Positions 7,423 to 17,334 are shown, counted from the first letter of the stretch. The stretch is DNA of 64,000 nucleotides from Bacillota bacterium (GCA_023387655.1 JAEWHR010000134.1:23005-87004), one strand, 5' to 3'. Notes: generated from the letters alone by a model not told the origin. Made by a program: numbers and translations.

Positions 7423-8621
7423 TTTTCACTATTAAACGCTTTTGCCATTGCTATAGTGACAATAATTGCAAGGATTAACGTAGCACCACTGGATATTGCA
7501 AATTGAGTAAAGGTAAGTTCATTTGTCATAATATTTTGAATTGCTAATGAGTTCCCGTATACCGGAATTGCATATTGATAAAGAGGTTTTTCTATTCCTC
7601 CCTGATACATCGTCAACATACCTGCCACAATAATTACGATATAAAGAGGCGATATGTAAGAGCTTGCCTCTTTTGCTGTTTTTGCAAATACACTAACGAG
7701 GGCAACCAATCCAACATAGAGATATACCATAATAATCATGATAAGAAGTAACGCTAGTATCTGTAACAAATCAAAACGGACACTTACCGCCGCCCCCTCT
7801 GAACTCATATCGCCTGCCATCATCGGCATAGCAATAAGCATGGAAATAGCATAGACAACCGCTGAAATACTAGATAACACCGCAAGAGAGCTTAATTTAC
7901 CTAATACAATTTCACTTCTTTTAATTGGTGTTAACAAAAGCTTTGCCATAGTGCCTCGTTCTTTCTCACCCGTAATAGCATCTACTCCAAGGCTCATCGC
8001 ACCGGTAAATAACATAAACGTAATCATATATGGTAGTAGCATTGCTAAAAACTGCCCATTTTGTTTATCTTCATCCACTATTACCTTATCTGTAATCTGA
8101 AATACCTGCAATAACTCAAGATTACCCAATCGATTTCTTAATAACTGCTGTTGTAATGGATCAAGTACCATGCTCTTAAACTTACTCTCTGCTTCTTGTG
8201 AGTACTTTGCGGCAGTATTATAATATAGTGTAACCATCGGAATAATATCGCCAGATTTTTCATAGGAAGCTATGGTATCATTAAAACTATCTTCAAAAGA
8301 AACGAATAGATCAATGGATTCGTCCAAGATCATCTTTTCATAATCCTCTTCTGAACTTTCTTTCGTAAGAAAAGTAACCTTGGCATTCTCTAAAAATCCC
8401 GAAGCATTTAAAAAACTCTCATACTCCTTGGGCATATTCTGAATATAGACAATCGATTCATGCTTTTTAATATCATCAACCATTCGATTAATCATGACAC
8501 CAATTAACGAATACATTCCAACTATAATAATAGCAGGAAGTATAAATAAGCTAAAAATCATCTTTTTATCTTGAAAAATACGCCGAATTTCTTTCTTAAA
8601 AATAATCTTAGCACCCTTCAT
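7404..8621 (-). CDS. natB: ABC-2 type exporter permease, NatB-like
   Basis: Membrane subunit of an ABC exporter. A first helix (about residues 19-42) is followed by a large extracytoplasmic domain (45-195), then five or six helices to the C terminus, including GEKERGTMAKLLLTPIKRSEIVLGK, a hallmark of the NatB/ABC-2 family. The open frame starts at 8669 inside the ATPase gene, but AGGAGG nine bases before ATG 8621 (MKGAKI) marks the start; this is one base after the ATPase stop, so the pair is coupled. NatAB of Bacillus exports sodium (family); the substrate here is unproven. The stop region is part of a 25-bp tandem repeat array. Confidence 0.85.
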   Translation of the reverse strand: MKGAKIIFKKEIRRIFQDKKMIFSLFILPAIIIVGMYSLIGVMINRMVDDIKKHESIVYIQNMPKEYESFLNASGFLENAKVTFLTKESSEEDYEKMILDESIDLFVSFEDSFNDTIASYEKSGDIIPMVTLYYNTAAKYSQEAESKFKSMVLDPLQQQLLRNRLGNLELLQVFQITDKVIVDEDKQNGQFLAMLLPYMITFMLFTGAMSLGVDAITGEKERGTMAKLLLTPIKRSEIVLGKLSSLAVLSSISAVVYAISMLIAMPMMAGDMSSEGAAVSVRFDLLQILALLLIMIIMVYLYVGLVALVSVFAKTAKEASSYISPLYIVIIVAGMLTMYQGGIEKPLYQYAIPVYGNSLAIQNIMTNELTFTQFAISSGATLILAIIVTIAMAKAFNSEKIMFNA

Positions 8622-8622
8622 C

Positions 8623-9399
8623 TTACGCTTCCTCCTTGTTATATAATTGATATAGTTGAAAGAAAGCATCTTCTAAATCATTTGCCTTTGTCTCTTTTAG
8701 AATCTTAGATAGAGTACCCTCAATTACCTTTCGTCCTTCTATAATAATTCCAATCCTGTCACACAATTTTTCTGCTTCACTCATGATATGGGTCGAAATA
8801 ATAATAAGTTTTCCTTCTTTTTTTAGCTCCTTTAAGTAATCTGTGACACTTCGCGCGGTTACAATGTCAAGCCCACTTGTAGGTTCGTCAAAAATTATGA
8901 TTTCTGGGTCATGTGCCAAAGATACCGCGATTGCAGTCTTCTGTTTCATACCAGTTGACAACTCTTCAATCTTTTTATCTTGAAATGGCGTAATTCCGAA
9001 GTAATGAAATAACTTTTCTCTTCTTTTAATACATTCTATCTCTGATACTCCATGAAGATTAGCAAAGAAATGAAACATATACCTTGCAGAAAATTGTGGG
9101 TCTAGCTTAATTTCATTGGTTAGAAAACTTATAGATTCTCTAACTTTATTCGATTGAGTTACTGTATCAAAACCATTCACCTTAATAGAACCTTTCGTTG
9201 GATTTAATAAGGTGGCTACACATCGAAGTATTGTTGTCTTTCCTGCTCCGTTTGGACCTAACAATCCATAAATCTCCCCTGGTTTTGCAATTAAGCTAAC
9301 ATCATTTGCTGCACATTTCATATTATCTTTCGTTTTGAGCTGTCGCATTTGCCGCTTCGATAGTTTATAAATCTTGGTCAAATGATTGATTTCTATCAT
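8623..9399 (-). CDS. natA: ABC exporter ATP-binding protein, NatA-like
   Basis: 258-residue ATPase with Walker A GPNGAGKTT near residue 50, signature ELSTGMKQK (LSTGM rather than LSGGQ, common in this family), Walker B IIIFDEPTSGLD and a switch histidine in STHIMSEAEKL. It pairs with the permease encoded one base downstream. The gene follows the foldase lipoprotein gene by 17 bases, so it belongs to the pth-mfd run. Confidence 0.88.
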   Translation of the reverse strand: MIEINHLTKIYKLSKRQMRQLKTKDNMKCAANDVSLIAKPGEIYGLLGPNGAGKTTILRCVATLLNPTKGSIKVNGFDTVTQSNKVRESISFLTNEIKLDPQFSARYMFHFFANLHGVSEIECIKRREKLFHYFGITPFQDKKIEELSTGMKQKTAIAVSLAHDPEIIIFDEPTSGLDIVTARSVTDYLKELKKEGKLIIISTHIMSEAEKLCDRIGIIIEGRKVIEGTLSKILKETKANDLEDAFFQLYQLYNKEEA

Positions 9400-9416
9400 A
9401 CTCCCACCCCTTATTT

Positions 9417-10466
9417 TTACTGGACTAATTCACCTGTAATATCGATGGAGTCCCAAATCTCTTTATTTAACTTAACTTCTTTCTCCTGTTCCCATTTACT
9501 GTATTCTACATCAAAGGCTTCTTCTTGTCGTTCAATGATAATATCTTCCTTTTTGCTATCCGTAGCTTCACGATCTAATAAGGAAACGCAACGAAAGATA
9601 AAATAACCCTCTTCTGTATCAACAACTTCACTAATCTCCCCCTCTTCTAAAGCAAATGCTACCTTCTCTAATTCTTCTTTCATATCACCTCTTCCAACTG
9701 TTATTTCTACTTCATCTTCATCATCAGAATTTGCCGAAGCAAAATCATAAAAACTATTTACACTAAGAGCTTCTTCTCTTAATCTATCTGCACGGTCTTT
9801 GGCTTCATTTAGCTGCTCTTGTGTATATTCAATACGATTACCATTGGCATCAAATCCATACTTTCCAACAAGGATATATTGAAATACTGCTTGTCTTGCT
9901 ACCTCATCCGATACCTCTGTATCCACATTTAAGGTTAAGCTTTCATATATTTTATTAGCAAGCATATTGTCTTTATAAATTTTATTCACTACCCCTTTAT
10001 TCACATTGTAGTACTCTAATGCTTCCGGAGAAAAGTTGCTAATAAAATCTGCGGTATATTCGTCTACATCCAATAGCTCATCTTCTGATAACGTTATCCC
10101 TAACTCTTCTGCCTTAGAGCAAACTAACGTTAGGTATTCGATCTCTTCATATACTGAATCTTTCAATAACTGCTCATAGGTAGTACCTTCTTTGTCAATC
10201 ACAAGACTCCATACATCCTTGCCATATAATTCTTCTATCTCTTCCTTTCTAGACTGAAGATATAATATAGCTTCTTCATAGCTAACCGTAAGACCATTAA
10301 CAGTAAGAACTGTTTTCCCTTGTTTATCCTGTTCAGAAATTTCAGGCGCTACCGTTACCCCATCTTGATTTGCCACATCACCATCTTTATTTTTACTACA
10401 TGCCCACAGGGAAGTTGCTAGGGTTATCGCCAATATCACCGTGCCTATTCTCTTTATCTTTCTCAT
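9417..10466 (-). CDS. Secreted lipoprotein peptidyl-prolyl isomerase / foldase, PrsA/SurA-like
   Basis: Likely helps exported proteins fold at the outer face of the membrane. The N terminus MRKIKR, hydrophobic stretch and lipobox LWAC near residue 23 mark a lipoprotein. A SurA-N-like helical part (TVNGLTVSYEEAILYL) runs to about 190, followed by a parvulin-like segment with EITVGRGDMKEELEKVAFALEEGEISEVVDTEEGYFIFRCV. The open frame begins at ATG 10478, but GGAGG sits five bases before ATG 10466. It lies between mfd and natA on one strand. The isomerase core is short and active residues are not all clear, so it may act as a chaperone only. Confidence 0.82.
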   Translation of the reverse strand: MRKIKRIGTVILAITLATSLWACSKNKDGDVANQDGVTVAPEISEQDKQGKTVLTVNGLTVSYEEAILYLQSRKEEIEELYGKDVWSLVIDKEGTTYEQLLKDSVYEEIEYLTLVCSKAEELGITLSEDELLDVDEYTADFISNFSPEALEYYNVNKGVVNKIYKDNMLANKIYESLTLNVDTEVSDEVARQAVFQYILVGKYGFDANGNRIEYTQEQLNEAKDRADRLREEALSVNSFYDFASANSDDEDEVEITVGRGDMKEELEKVAFALEEGEISEVVDTEEGYFIFRCVSLLDREATDSKKEDIIIERQEEAFDVEYSKWEQEKEVKLNKEIWDSIDITGELVQ

Positions 10467-10544
10467 CTTATCCTCCATTCCTACGCATGTTTATTGCGCT
10501 TAAGAAGTTTGTATCTCTCCCTTTGGTTTCTTTTTACCCACTCT

Positions 10545-13500
10545 TTACATAAGGACTTGAAAATCCAGTAAAAGAGATTTTACACTATCAAAAACTGCTA
10601 ATGTGTCTATCGTCCCTATCTTCGCATTCTTAACAACATTGGTCATACGATAGGTAAAAAACGGAGTAGCACCAGGGGTCATTTTCAAATTGTTTCCTAC
10701 CTTTAAAAGAAGCTCTGGTATCTTCTCAACTTTTATCTTTGCCTTCGGATACATTGTTAATTTAACCTCAGTACCTTTTTGAACAAGATTACTAACACAT
10801 ACTTGATGAGCCATTGACTTAAGCAATGCAATATTTAATAGATTATTTACAGAGGTTGGAATGTCCCCAAAACGATCAAGCATCTCTTCTTGCATATCCA
10901 TAAATTCTTCTTCATTCTCTATACCAGCTATGCGCTTATACATATCAAGTTTTTGCATCTCATTCTTAATATAGGTTGAAGGAATAAAAGCGTCCATATC
11001 CATGTCAATGCTAGTATCAAAAGCATCCTCCTCACGAATTTCACCCTTTAATCCTTTTACCGCATCATTTAGCATCTTACAATATAAATCATAACCGACC
11101 GCTTCCATATGACCGCTTTGTTGAGCACCTAGAAGATTTCCAGCTCCACGAATTTCAAGGTCACGCATCGCAATCTTAAATCCTGATCCAAGCTCTGTAA
11201 ATTCTTTAATCGCCTGCAAACGTTTCTCGGCAACTTCCTTTAATAGTTTATCTCTCTTATACATAAGGAAAGCATACGAAGTACGGTTGGAACGCCCAAC
11301 ACGACCACGAAGCTGATATAACTGTGATAACCCAAGCTGATCTGCATTGTCAATGATCATCGTATTGACATTTGATATATCAAGACCTGTTTCGATTATC
11401 GTAGTAGATACTAGTACGTCAATTTCACCATTAATAAATTCAAACATAATTTTTTCCAACTGATGCTCATGCATCTGTCCGTGGGCAAATGCTACATTTG
11501 CATCAGGGACCAACTTTGCAATCGTATTCGTAATCTCATCCAGACCATTGACACGGTTGTGTACATAATATACCTGACCGCCTCTTGCTAATTCACGATT
11601 AATAGCTTCTCTTATTATTTCGTCATTATGCTCTAGTACAAATGTTTGTATTGGCAAACGATCTACCGGTGGCTCTTCCAAAACACTCATGTCTCTGATT
11701 CCAACTAGGCTCATGTGAAGAGTTCTTGGAATCGGAGTGGCAGTAAGAGTTAAAACATCAATATCACCCTTCATCTGTTTGATTTTTTCTTTGTGGGTAA
11801 CACCAAAGCGTTGCTCCTCGTCAATAATCAAGAGACCTAGATTTTTAAACTGTACATCTTTTGATAATACACGATGAGTCCCTATTAAGATATCAAGCTG
11901 ACCTTTTTTCAAACGCTCTAATGTCTTCTTTTGCTGGGCTGGTGTTTTAAAACGACATAGCATATCAATATTAATTGGGAAGTTCATCATTCTCTGACTA
12001 AATGTATTGTAATGCTGTTGCGCTAATATTGTAGTTGGCACTAAAAATACCACCTGTTTTCCATCCGAAACAGCCTTAAATGCAGCGCGAATAGCAATTT
12101 CTGTCTTTCCATATCCCACGTCACCACAAATCAAGCGATCCATAATTTTTTTACTTTCCATATCCCGTTTGGTATCATCAATCGCTCTTAATTGATCGTC
12201 GGTTTCTTCATAAGGGAACATCTCTTCAAATTCTTTTTGCCAAACCGTATCCTCACAAAAAGCATGCCCCGCCTTTGCTTGTCTTATTGCATAGAGCTCT
12301 ACTAGTTCTTTTGCAATCTCTTTAACCGCTCCCCTGACTTTGGCTTTTGTATTCTTCCACTCAACAGAGTTTAATTTATTAAGTTTTGGCTTTTTCGCAT
12401 CTGCACCGGCATATTTTTGAATAACATCTAAGCCAGTCGCTAGAATGTAGAGTACTCCTCCGCCTCCATACTCTAATTTTATATAATCTTTGCTAACTTT
12501 ATCAACTTCTATTTTTTCAATACCACGGTAAATTCCTAATCCATGATTTTCGTGTACGACATAGTCCCCAATATTTAAATCAGTAAAACTTTGTATCTGC
12601 TTTCCTTCATAATTAGGCTTTTTCTTTCTCTTCTTTTTCTCAGCTCCAAAGATGTCGCTTTCTGAAATAATCACAAGCTTAATAAGCGGATACTCAAAGC
12701 CACGGTGAACACTGCCGTGCATAACCACGATTTCACCCTTTACTGGTATTCTATCTTCATCTTCACTATAAATAGCCGGTAATTCATTGTCTCTTATATC
12801 CTGTGCAAGCCTTGCTGCTCTGGTCCTAGAACCAGAGAGTAAAATCACACGGTAACCGTTTCTCTTCCAGTTTTGTAAATCTTTTATTAAGATTTCAAAA
12901 TTATTATTGTATGGATTGACACTTTTTACGGTAATATCCACTTTCTTTTTAGCAGCAAGCTGCATCACCTTATGATCCATTGTACTAATCAATACGCTGT
13001 TTCTACGACTTAAGTTTGCTAACAATTCCTTATAATCATAGATAACATCCATCTGGCTTGGCAAAATATATCCCTTTTCAATACGTCCTACCATACTCTC
13101 TGAAAACTCAGTAAATACAGCTTCGCCCTTCTCTGCCAAACGGTTTGGCTCATCAGCAAAAATAATCGAACTATCATTTGCAAAGTAATCAAAGAAAGAA
13201 CAGGTTTTATCATAAAAGAATCGAATATAGCTATCAAGATTTAATGAACCTTGCAAACACTCAAGATTTTCTTTAAATTCCTCAACAATCTGATTTATCC
13301 TAGAAGCTTCCTCGGTCTTTTGCTCTTCTCGCAATTTTAACACATACTCTTTTTGCTCTGCATTTAACCTTTGAAGTCCTTTTTTTAGTGCCTCTGGCTC
13401 TAGAATTATTTCAGTAGCTGGATAGATCACTGCCGTACTGACTCTTTCTATGGAGCGTTGGCTTCCAACATCAAAGGTTCGAATAGAGTCTATCTCATCT

Positions 13501-14084
13501 CCCCACAATTCTATTCGGTAAGGGGCCTCCTCTGTTAATGGATAGATATCTATGATACCACCACGGATAGCAAATTCACCTGGATTCTCCACTTGACCTT
13601 GTCGGTCATATCCAAGGTGGATTAACCTTTCGCATAACTCCTCTATCTCAATTGTGGAATCTTCTCGAATACAGATAATTTTATCTGCTAAATATTCTAG
13701 TGGTAATAATTTATCCATCCCGCCGTCAATTGTTGCCACAACTGTCATTGGTTTTCGTTCTAACAGATTCTTTAGAATCTTCATACGTTCTCTTACTATG
13801 GCATTTCCATGAATATCCGCGCTGTAAAAAATAATATCCTTAGCCGGATATAAGAATACATTACGATCATAAAGCTTTAGATCTTCATAGATTTCTTTGG
13901 CTTTTATATCATTATAAGTAATCACTAGCTTGCATACAATTCCCTCAGAGAGCGCATGTATCAGGTGGCATTTCTGCGAATCGATACATCCTGTAATTAA
14001 GAGAGGATATTGATTTTTTTGAATGCTTTGCTCAATTACTTGAAACTCCCGATATTCCTGCAAGGGTGCAGTAAATGTTTTCAT
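10545..14084 (-). CDS. mfd: Transcription-repair coupling factor Mfd
   Basis: Removes RNA polymerase stalled at DNA damage and recruits UvrA. About 1179 aa, normal for Mfd. Seen in order: UvrB-like module (about 20-340) with EFAIRGGIIDIYPL; CarD-like polymerase-interaction domain with LNIGDYVVHENHGLGIYRG near 510; SF2 translocase with Walker A GDVGYGKTEIA, IIDEEQRFGV box, TATPIPRTLHM and QLRGRVGRS; C-terminal TRCF domain. I use ATG 14084 (MKTFTA), preceded by GGAGG, rather than ATG 14096. It follows pth, the classic Firmicutes order. Confidence 0.97.
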   Translation of the reverse strand: MKTFTAPLQEYREFQVIEQSIQKNQYPLLITGCIDSQKCHLIHALSEGIVCKLVITYNDIKAKEIYEDLKLYDRNVFLYPAKDIIFYSADIHGNAIVRERMKILKNLLERKPMTVVATIDGGMDKLLPLEYLADKIICIREDSTIEIEELCERLIHLGYDRQGQVENPGEFAIRGGIIDIYPLTEEAPYRIELWGDEIDSIRTFDVGSQRSIERVSTAVIYPATEIILEPEALKKGLQRLNAEQKEYVLKLREEQKTEEASRINQIVEEFKENLECLQGSLNLDSYIRFFYDKTCSFFDYFANDSSIIFADEPNRLAEKGEAVFTEFSESMVGRIEKGYILPSQMDVIYDYKELLANLSRRNSVLISTMDHKVMQLAAKKKVDITVKSVNPYNNNFEILIKDLQNWKRNGYRVILLSGSRTRAARLAQDIRDNELPAIYSEDEDRIPVKGEIVVMHGSVHRGFEYPLIKLVIISESDIFGAEKKKRKKKPNYEGKQIQSFTDLNIGDYVVHENHGLGIYRGIEKIEVDKVSKDYIKLEYGGGGVLYILATGLDVIQKYAGADAKKPKLNKLNSVEWKNTKAKVRGAVKEIAKELVELYAIRQAKAGHAFCEDTVWQKEFEEMFPYEETDDQLRAIDDTKRDMESKKIMDRLICGDVGYGKTEIAIRAAFKAVSDGKQVVFLVPTTILAQQHYNTFSQRMMNFPINIDMLCRFKTPAQQKKTLERLKKGQLDILIGTHRVLSKDVQFKNLGLLIIDEEQRFGVTHKEKIKQMKGDIDVLTLTATPIPRTLHMSLVGIRDMSVLEEPPVDRLPIQTFVLEHNDEIIREAINRELARGGQVYYVHNRVNGLDEITNTIAKLVPDANVAFAHGQMHEHQLEKIMFEFINGEIDVLVSTTIIETGLDISNVNTMIIDNADQLGLSQLYQLRGRVGRSNRTSYAFLMYKRDKLLKEVAEKRLQAIKEFTELGSGFKIAMRDLEIRGAGNLLGAQQSGHMEAVGYDLYCKMLNDAVKGLKGEIREEDAFDTSIDMDMDAFIPSTYIKNEMQKLDMYKRIAGIENEEEFMDMQEEMLDRFGDIPTSVNNLLNIALLKSMAHQVCVSNLVQKGTEVKLTMYPKAKIKVEKIPELLLKVGNNLKMTPGATPFFTYRMTNVVKNAKIGTIDTLAVFDSVKSLLLDFQVLM

Positions 14085-14189
14085 GCTTTCCTCCATTCTT
14101 ACTTATGCTTTTTCATGCATATCACAATCCATCTATGTGAACCCATCTTCATACTTCTATATGAGAAGCTTTCCAAGATTCGATAAATT

Positions 14190-14765
14190 TTACGCTTTCA
14201 TTTCTTTTTTATTAAATAAATTCATCGCTACCTGTGAGCCTTCTGTAATGATCGTTTCACAAGCTTTGGAAGCTTTCGCTAACGCTTCTCTGACTATTGG
14301 CTCTTCTTCTTTTGGAAAGCGAGCTAACACATAATCTGCCAAATCCCAGTTTTTAGGCTTATCACCAACCCCAATTTTTATGCGATTAAACTCATCCGAA
14401 CCTAAATGAGCTATGATATTTTTAATACCATTATGCCCACCAGCACTTCCTTTGGTTCTTATTCGTAGTTGCCCCACATCTAAACTAATATCATCATAAA
14501 TTACAATAATCTCATCCTTTGTCACTTTATAAAAATCAATTAATTCTCTAACACTCTCCCCGCTTAGATTCATAAAAGTCTGAGGTTTTGCTAGAATAAC
14601 TTTTTCTCCACCAATCATACCCTTTCCACAAATCGCTTTATGCTTTTTTGTATCGAGGGATATATTAAAATCATCTGCTAATCGTGTTATTGCATCAAAG
14701 CCTATATTATGTCTTGTTGCCTCATATTCTCTTGTTGGATTTCCTAATCCTATAATGATATACAT
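14190..14765 (-). CDS. pth: Peptidyl-tRNA hydrolase
   Basis: Releases tRNA from peptidyl-tRNA that drops off ribosomes. About 191 aa, normal length. Catalytic and binding residues seen: N in LGNPTREYEATRHNIGF, the catalytic H of RHNIGF, N of KPQTFMNLSG, D of YDDISLDVG, and GSAGGHNGIKNI. The frame opens at ATG 14777, but GAGGAAA lies before ATG 14765 (MYIIIGLGNP), which matches the family start. First gene of the run with mfd. Confidence 0.97.
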   Translation of the reverse strand: MYIIIGLGNPTREYEATRHNIGFDAITRLADDFNISLDTKKHKAICGKGMIGGEKVILAKPQTFMNLSGESVRELIDFYKVTKDEIIVIYDDISLDVGQLRIRTKGSAGGHNGIKNIIAHLGSDEFNRIKIGVGDKPKNWDLADYVLARFPKEEEPIVREALAKASKACETIITEGSQVAMNLFNKKEMKA

Positions 14766-14963
14766 GATTTTCCTCATTTCCGCGCTTTTGTTTGCGCATA
14801 TATAATTTGGTGCGCAGTGCTATGCTTGCCCACCCTCTAATGCTACATAATTTATTTGAATCCTCTCAATATATCAATGGAGATTAATCGTTTATCGTCT
14901 TACCTATCTGAACCATTTTCTTAAATACAATTACTAGAAACACAGCATACCGCACATATCCTC

Positions 14964-15015
14964 TCCCTAGGTTTTTAGGGGTAAAGAATACCTGCGGTTT
15001 TTATCTTTTTGCTTT
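14964..15015. other. Stem-loop with nested stems upstream of pth
   Basis: Outer arms ACCGCA and TGCGGT enclose inner CCCTA/TAGGG around GGTTTT. On the plus strand TTTTT follows, like a terminator, but no plus-strand gene precedes it. On the minus strand it would lie in the pth leader. Function unknown. Confidence 0.4.
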
Positions 15016-15050
15016 ATTTTTACTTTTGTAATACTAGATTATGTGTTTTT

Positions 15051-15218
15051 GTTTTCTTACTTTAATTTTCTAGCTTTGATTTTCTAGCTTTGATTTTCTA
15101 GCTTTGATTTTCTTACTTTGATTTTCTTACTTTAATTTTCTTGCTTTGGTTTTCTTATTTTTATTTTCTTGCTTTGATTTTCTTGCTCTGATTTTCTTAC
15201 TCTGATTTTCATGCTCTA
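15051..15218. repeat. Tandem array of twelve 14-bp units
   Basis: Twelve head-to-tail units of the type ATTTTCTAGCTTTG, exactly 14 bases each, with three identical copies at 15065-15106 and graded variants outward. It lies in the gap between pth and the deacetylase. No ORF or protein repeat is implied. Confidence 0.92.
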
Positions 15219-15311
15219 ATTTATCTAATTACTATATTGAAACACTCACTTCTATTATTATAATTTACTCTAAATCTTATTACAACAAAATCTTTTTCTT
15301 CTTTCCTATAG

Positions 15312-15380
15312 AAAAATAGAGATAAGTTCATAGATTTAGTAAAAACAATCTTGTTCTCTCTAAATCTACAACTTATCCCT
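15312..15380 (-). terminator. Terminator of the polysaccharide deacetylase gene
   Basis: Long arms at 15318-15339 and 15360-15380 (ATAAGTT...AGATTTAG pairing with CTAAATCT...AACTTAT) and a U-run from the A tract at 15312-15316, read on the minus strand. Confidence 0.78.
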
Positions 15381-15407
15381 ATATTATCCATATCATATCA
15401 AGAAAAT

Positions 15408-16466
15408 CTAATTAGATTTGTAGGCATTATGATATATTTTCCCTGCCTCTAATTCAATTCCTTTGGCTTCAAACATTTCCTCAACGGTAACTACCTGATA
15501 ACCTTGTTCTATCAACCATGGAACTGCTAATTCAATTGCATCTGCAGTTGAAGGATACAAGTCATGCATTAGAATAATGGCTCCATCACTTACGCTTTTC
15601 TTAATCTCTTCAAATACTGCATTCTTATCTCTTGATTTCCAGTCTAATGTATCAACACACCATCCAATCATAGGAACTTTAACAAACTCAGATACTTTTT
15701 CATTCTTTGCTCCATATGGAGGACGAAGGAAAGCATCTCCAACATCTGCTACTTGGTTAATACACTCATTGGAGTAGTCCACTTCCTGTTCAATTCCTTT
15801 TTTATCAAGCTTTGTTAAATCCTTGTGACTGTAAGAATGGTTTCCTATTTGATTTCCTGAATCAAACACCAACTTGGCGGTCTCACCATATAAATCCATA
15901 CGATTTCCCATCACAAAGAAGGTAGCTCTTGCATCATATTTTTCTAATGTTTCTAGAATCTTCTTAGTCACTGGTGGGTATGGGCCATCATCAAAGGTTA
16001 GGGCAACCATTGGTTTCTCAGGATCAATCACACGATTAGAATCTCCCGTAGACGCGCTAGAGTCTCCGTTTTCAACTGGTGGTGTTATATCCCCAGGAGA
16101 AGTGGCATCAGGCCCTTCCGCATCTCCTATCCCTGGTGTAATACTTGGAACTTCAACTTGTTCATTACCATCGTCACCTGTCTGCTCTCCAGTTCCCGCT
16201 GGTGGAGTGGTAGGTGAAATCGTTGCTTCTATGGTTGGCGTAATATGTATGCCGGAGGAATCTTGTTCTAAAGACCCTTGATTTCCTTTATTTTCATTGT
16301 CAATGGTACCTTCCGCATTCACTACTGTGTTATCCGAATCATCTCCATTTCCAAACCATTTACTACTTTGTGTTATCATTACAACCGTTGCTATAATAGC
16401 AAGCACAATCCAAGATATTTGTAATGTATACAATAATTTTCTGTTTCTTCTTCTACGACGTCTCAC
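15408..16466 (-). CDS. Membrane-anchored polysaccharide deacetylase (NodB homology)
   Basis: Probably removes N-acetyl groups from peptidoglycan or another cell-surface glycan. A short basic N terminus (six arginines) and one helix (about 13-33) anchor it. A Gly/Pro/Thr/Asp-rich linker of about 100 residues crosses the wall. The NodB domain (about 150-340) shows TFDDGP, NHSYSHKDL, RPPYGAKN and LMHDLYPSTADAI, the metal and catalytic motifs. The frame opens with TTG 16487, which has no ribosome site; AGGAAGG stands eight bases before GTG 16466, which I use. It stands alone with its own terminator. A sporulation role is possible but not shown. Confidence 0.9.
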   Translation of the reverse strand: MRRRRRRNRKLLYTLQISWIVLAIIATVVMITQSSKWFGNGDDSDNTVVNAEGTIDNENKGNQGSLEQDSSGIHITPTIEATISPTTPPAGTGEQTGDDGNEQVEVPSITPGIGDAEGPDATSPGDITPPVENGDSSASTGDSNRVIDPEKPMVALTFDDGPYPPVTKKILETLEKYDARATFFVMGNRMDLYGETAKLVFDSGNQIGNHSYSHKDLTKLDKKGIEQEVDYSNECINQVADVGDAFLRPPYGAKNEKVSEFVKVPMIGWCVDTLDWKSRDKNAVFEEIKKSVSDGAIILMHDLYPSTADAIELAVPWLIEQGYQVVTVEEMFEAKGIELEAGKIYHNAYKSN

Positions 16467-16909
16467 AATACTTTCCTTCCTATCCAATGGTTAACAGTTA
16501 TTTATTGCTTCCTCCACTCTTATGTCAATTACTGTAACATCATTACCTAAGGATACCTCCTTAAGGTTTGTAAGCGTCAAAAGGATATGGTTTTGTCTTA
16601 TCAAAACACTGGTAAATCCACCATGATTGTGCTGTCTTTCATGGCAAGTATAATCTATGTCATAGGGATCTACTATTTACATTACTTTATTCACTTTTGT
16701 ATCTGTCTCGTTACTACTTACATAATTACTAGGGGAATTTGTCACGCCAATCTTTACGTGGTGTATATCTTTTGGTATTTTTGTTATTCTCAATAAAATA
16801 ATCTCTTCTTATATATAGAGTACTCCATTCTATAAAAAGTTTCAATAAGTTTTAATTCCCAAAATTATTTTATTTTTTCCTATCATTGGATGTTCCATTT
16901 CTAATGGTC
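16467..16909. other. Intergenic gap without recognised gene
   Basis: Between the deacetylase start and the spoVG terminator. A 69-codon plus-strand frame at 16587-16796 is hydrophobic but has a weak ribosome site and no recognisable family; I do not call it. No other signal was seen. Confidence 0.5.
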
Positions 16910-16945
16910 AAAAAATACAGCCACCATTTTCTTTGGCAGCTGTAT
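16909..16945 (-). terminator. Terminator of the glgC-glgD-spoVG operon
   Basis: On the minus strand ATACAGCTGCC pairs with GGTGGCTGTAT around AAAGAAAAT and is followed by TTTTTT. It starts 55 bases after the spoVG stop. Confidence 0.85.
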
Positions 16946-17000
16946 TTCGGGACATAAATTACTTTTTAAACAGTTTTATTTTTGTACAAACTAAGTTACA

Positions 17001-17282
17001 CTATTCTACTTCCTCTACATTACCTTCCAAAGCGGCCAGCTCGTACTTTTCAAGAATAATATTCTGAATCTTATCTCTTGTCGTAGAGTTGATCGGATGT
17101 GCGATGTCCCGATACTCTCCGTCTCCAGCCTTTCGACTTGGCATTGCAATAAAGAGTCCCTTTTCTCCTTCAATTACCTTAATGTCATGTACTACAAATT
17201 CATTATCTAAGGTAATCGAAACTACTGCCTTCATTTTACCTTCTTTACTAACCCTACGTACTCTTACATCCGTGATCTGCAT
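17001..17282 (-). CDS. spoVG: SpoVG, RNA-binding regulator of cell division and sporulation
   Basis: A 93-residue SpoVG: MQITDVRVRRV, then ITLDNEFVVHDIKVIEG, FIAMPSRK and YRDIAHPINS, all family signatures. Known SpoVG proteins bind nucleic acid and affect septation, sporulation and envelope genes. The frame extends to 17519 but that part overlaps glgD and has no similarity; AAAGGGGG seven bases before ATG 17282 fixes the start. It follows glgD by about 50 bases and is last in the glgC-glgD-spoVG run before a terminator. Confidence 0.96.
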   Translation of the reverse strand: MQITDVRVRRVSKEGKMKAVVSITLDNEFVVHDIKVIEGEKGLFIAMPSRKAGDGEYRDIAHPINSTTRDKIQNIILEKYELAALEGNVEEVE

Positions 17283-17334
17283 ACAGCATCCCCCTTTAGC
17301 ACTCATTCTTTTGTCAGTTGACCAGAAACGCTTC

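Noticed and set aside
16587..16796. 69-codon hydrophobic plus-strand ORF in the gap between spoVG and the deacetylase
   Set aside because: Weak ribosome site, unusual residue content (many Tyr, Ile, Cys, His), no family resemblance; consistent with chance in AT-rich DNA.
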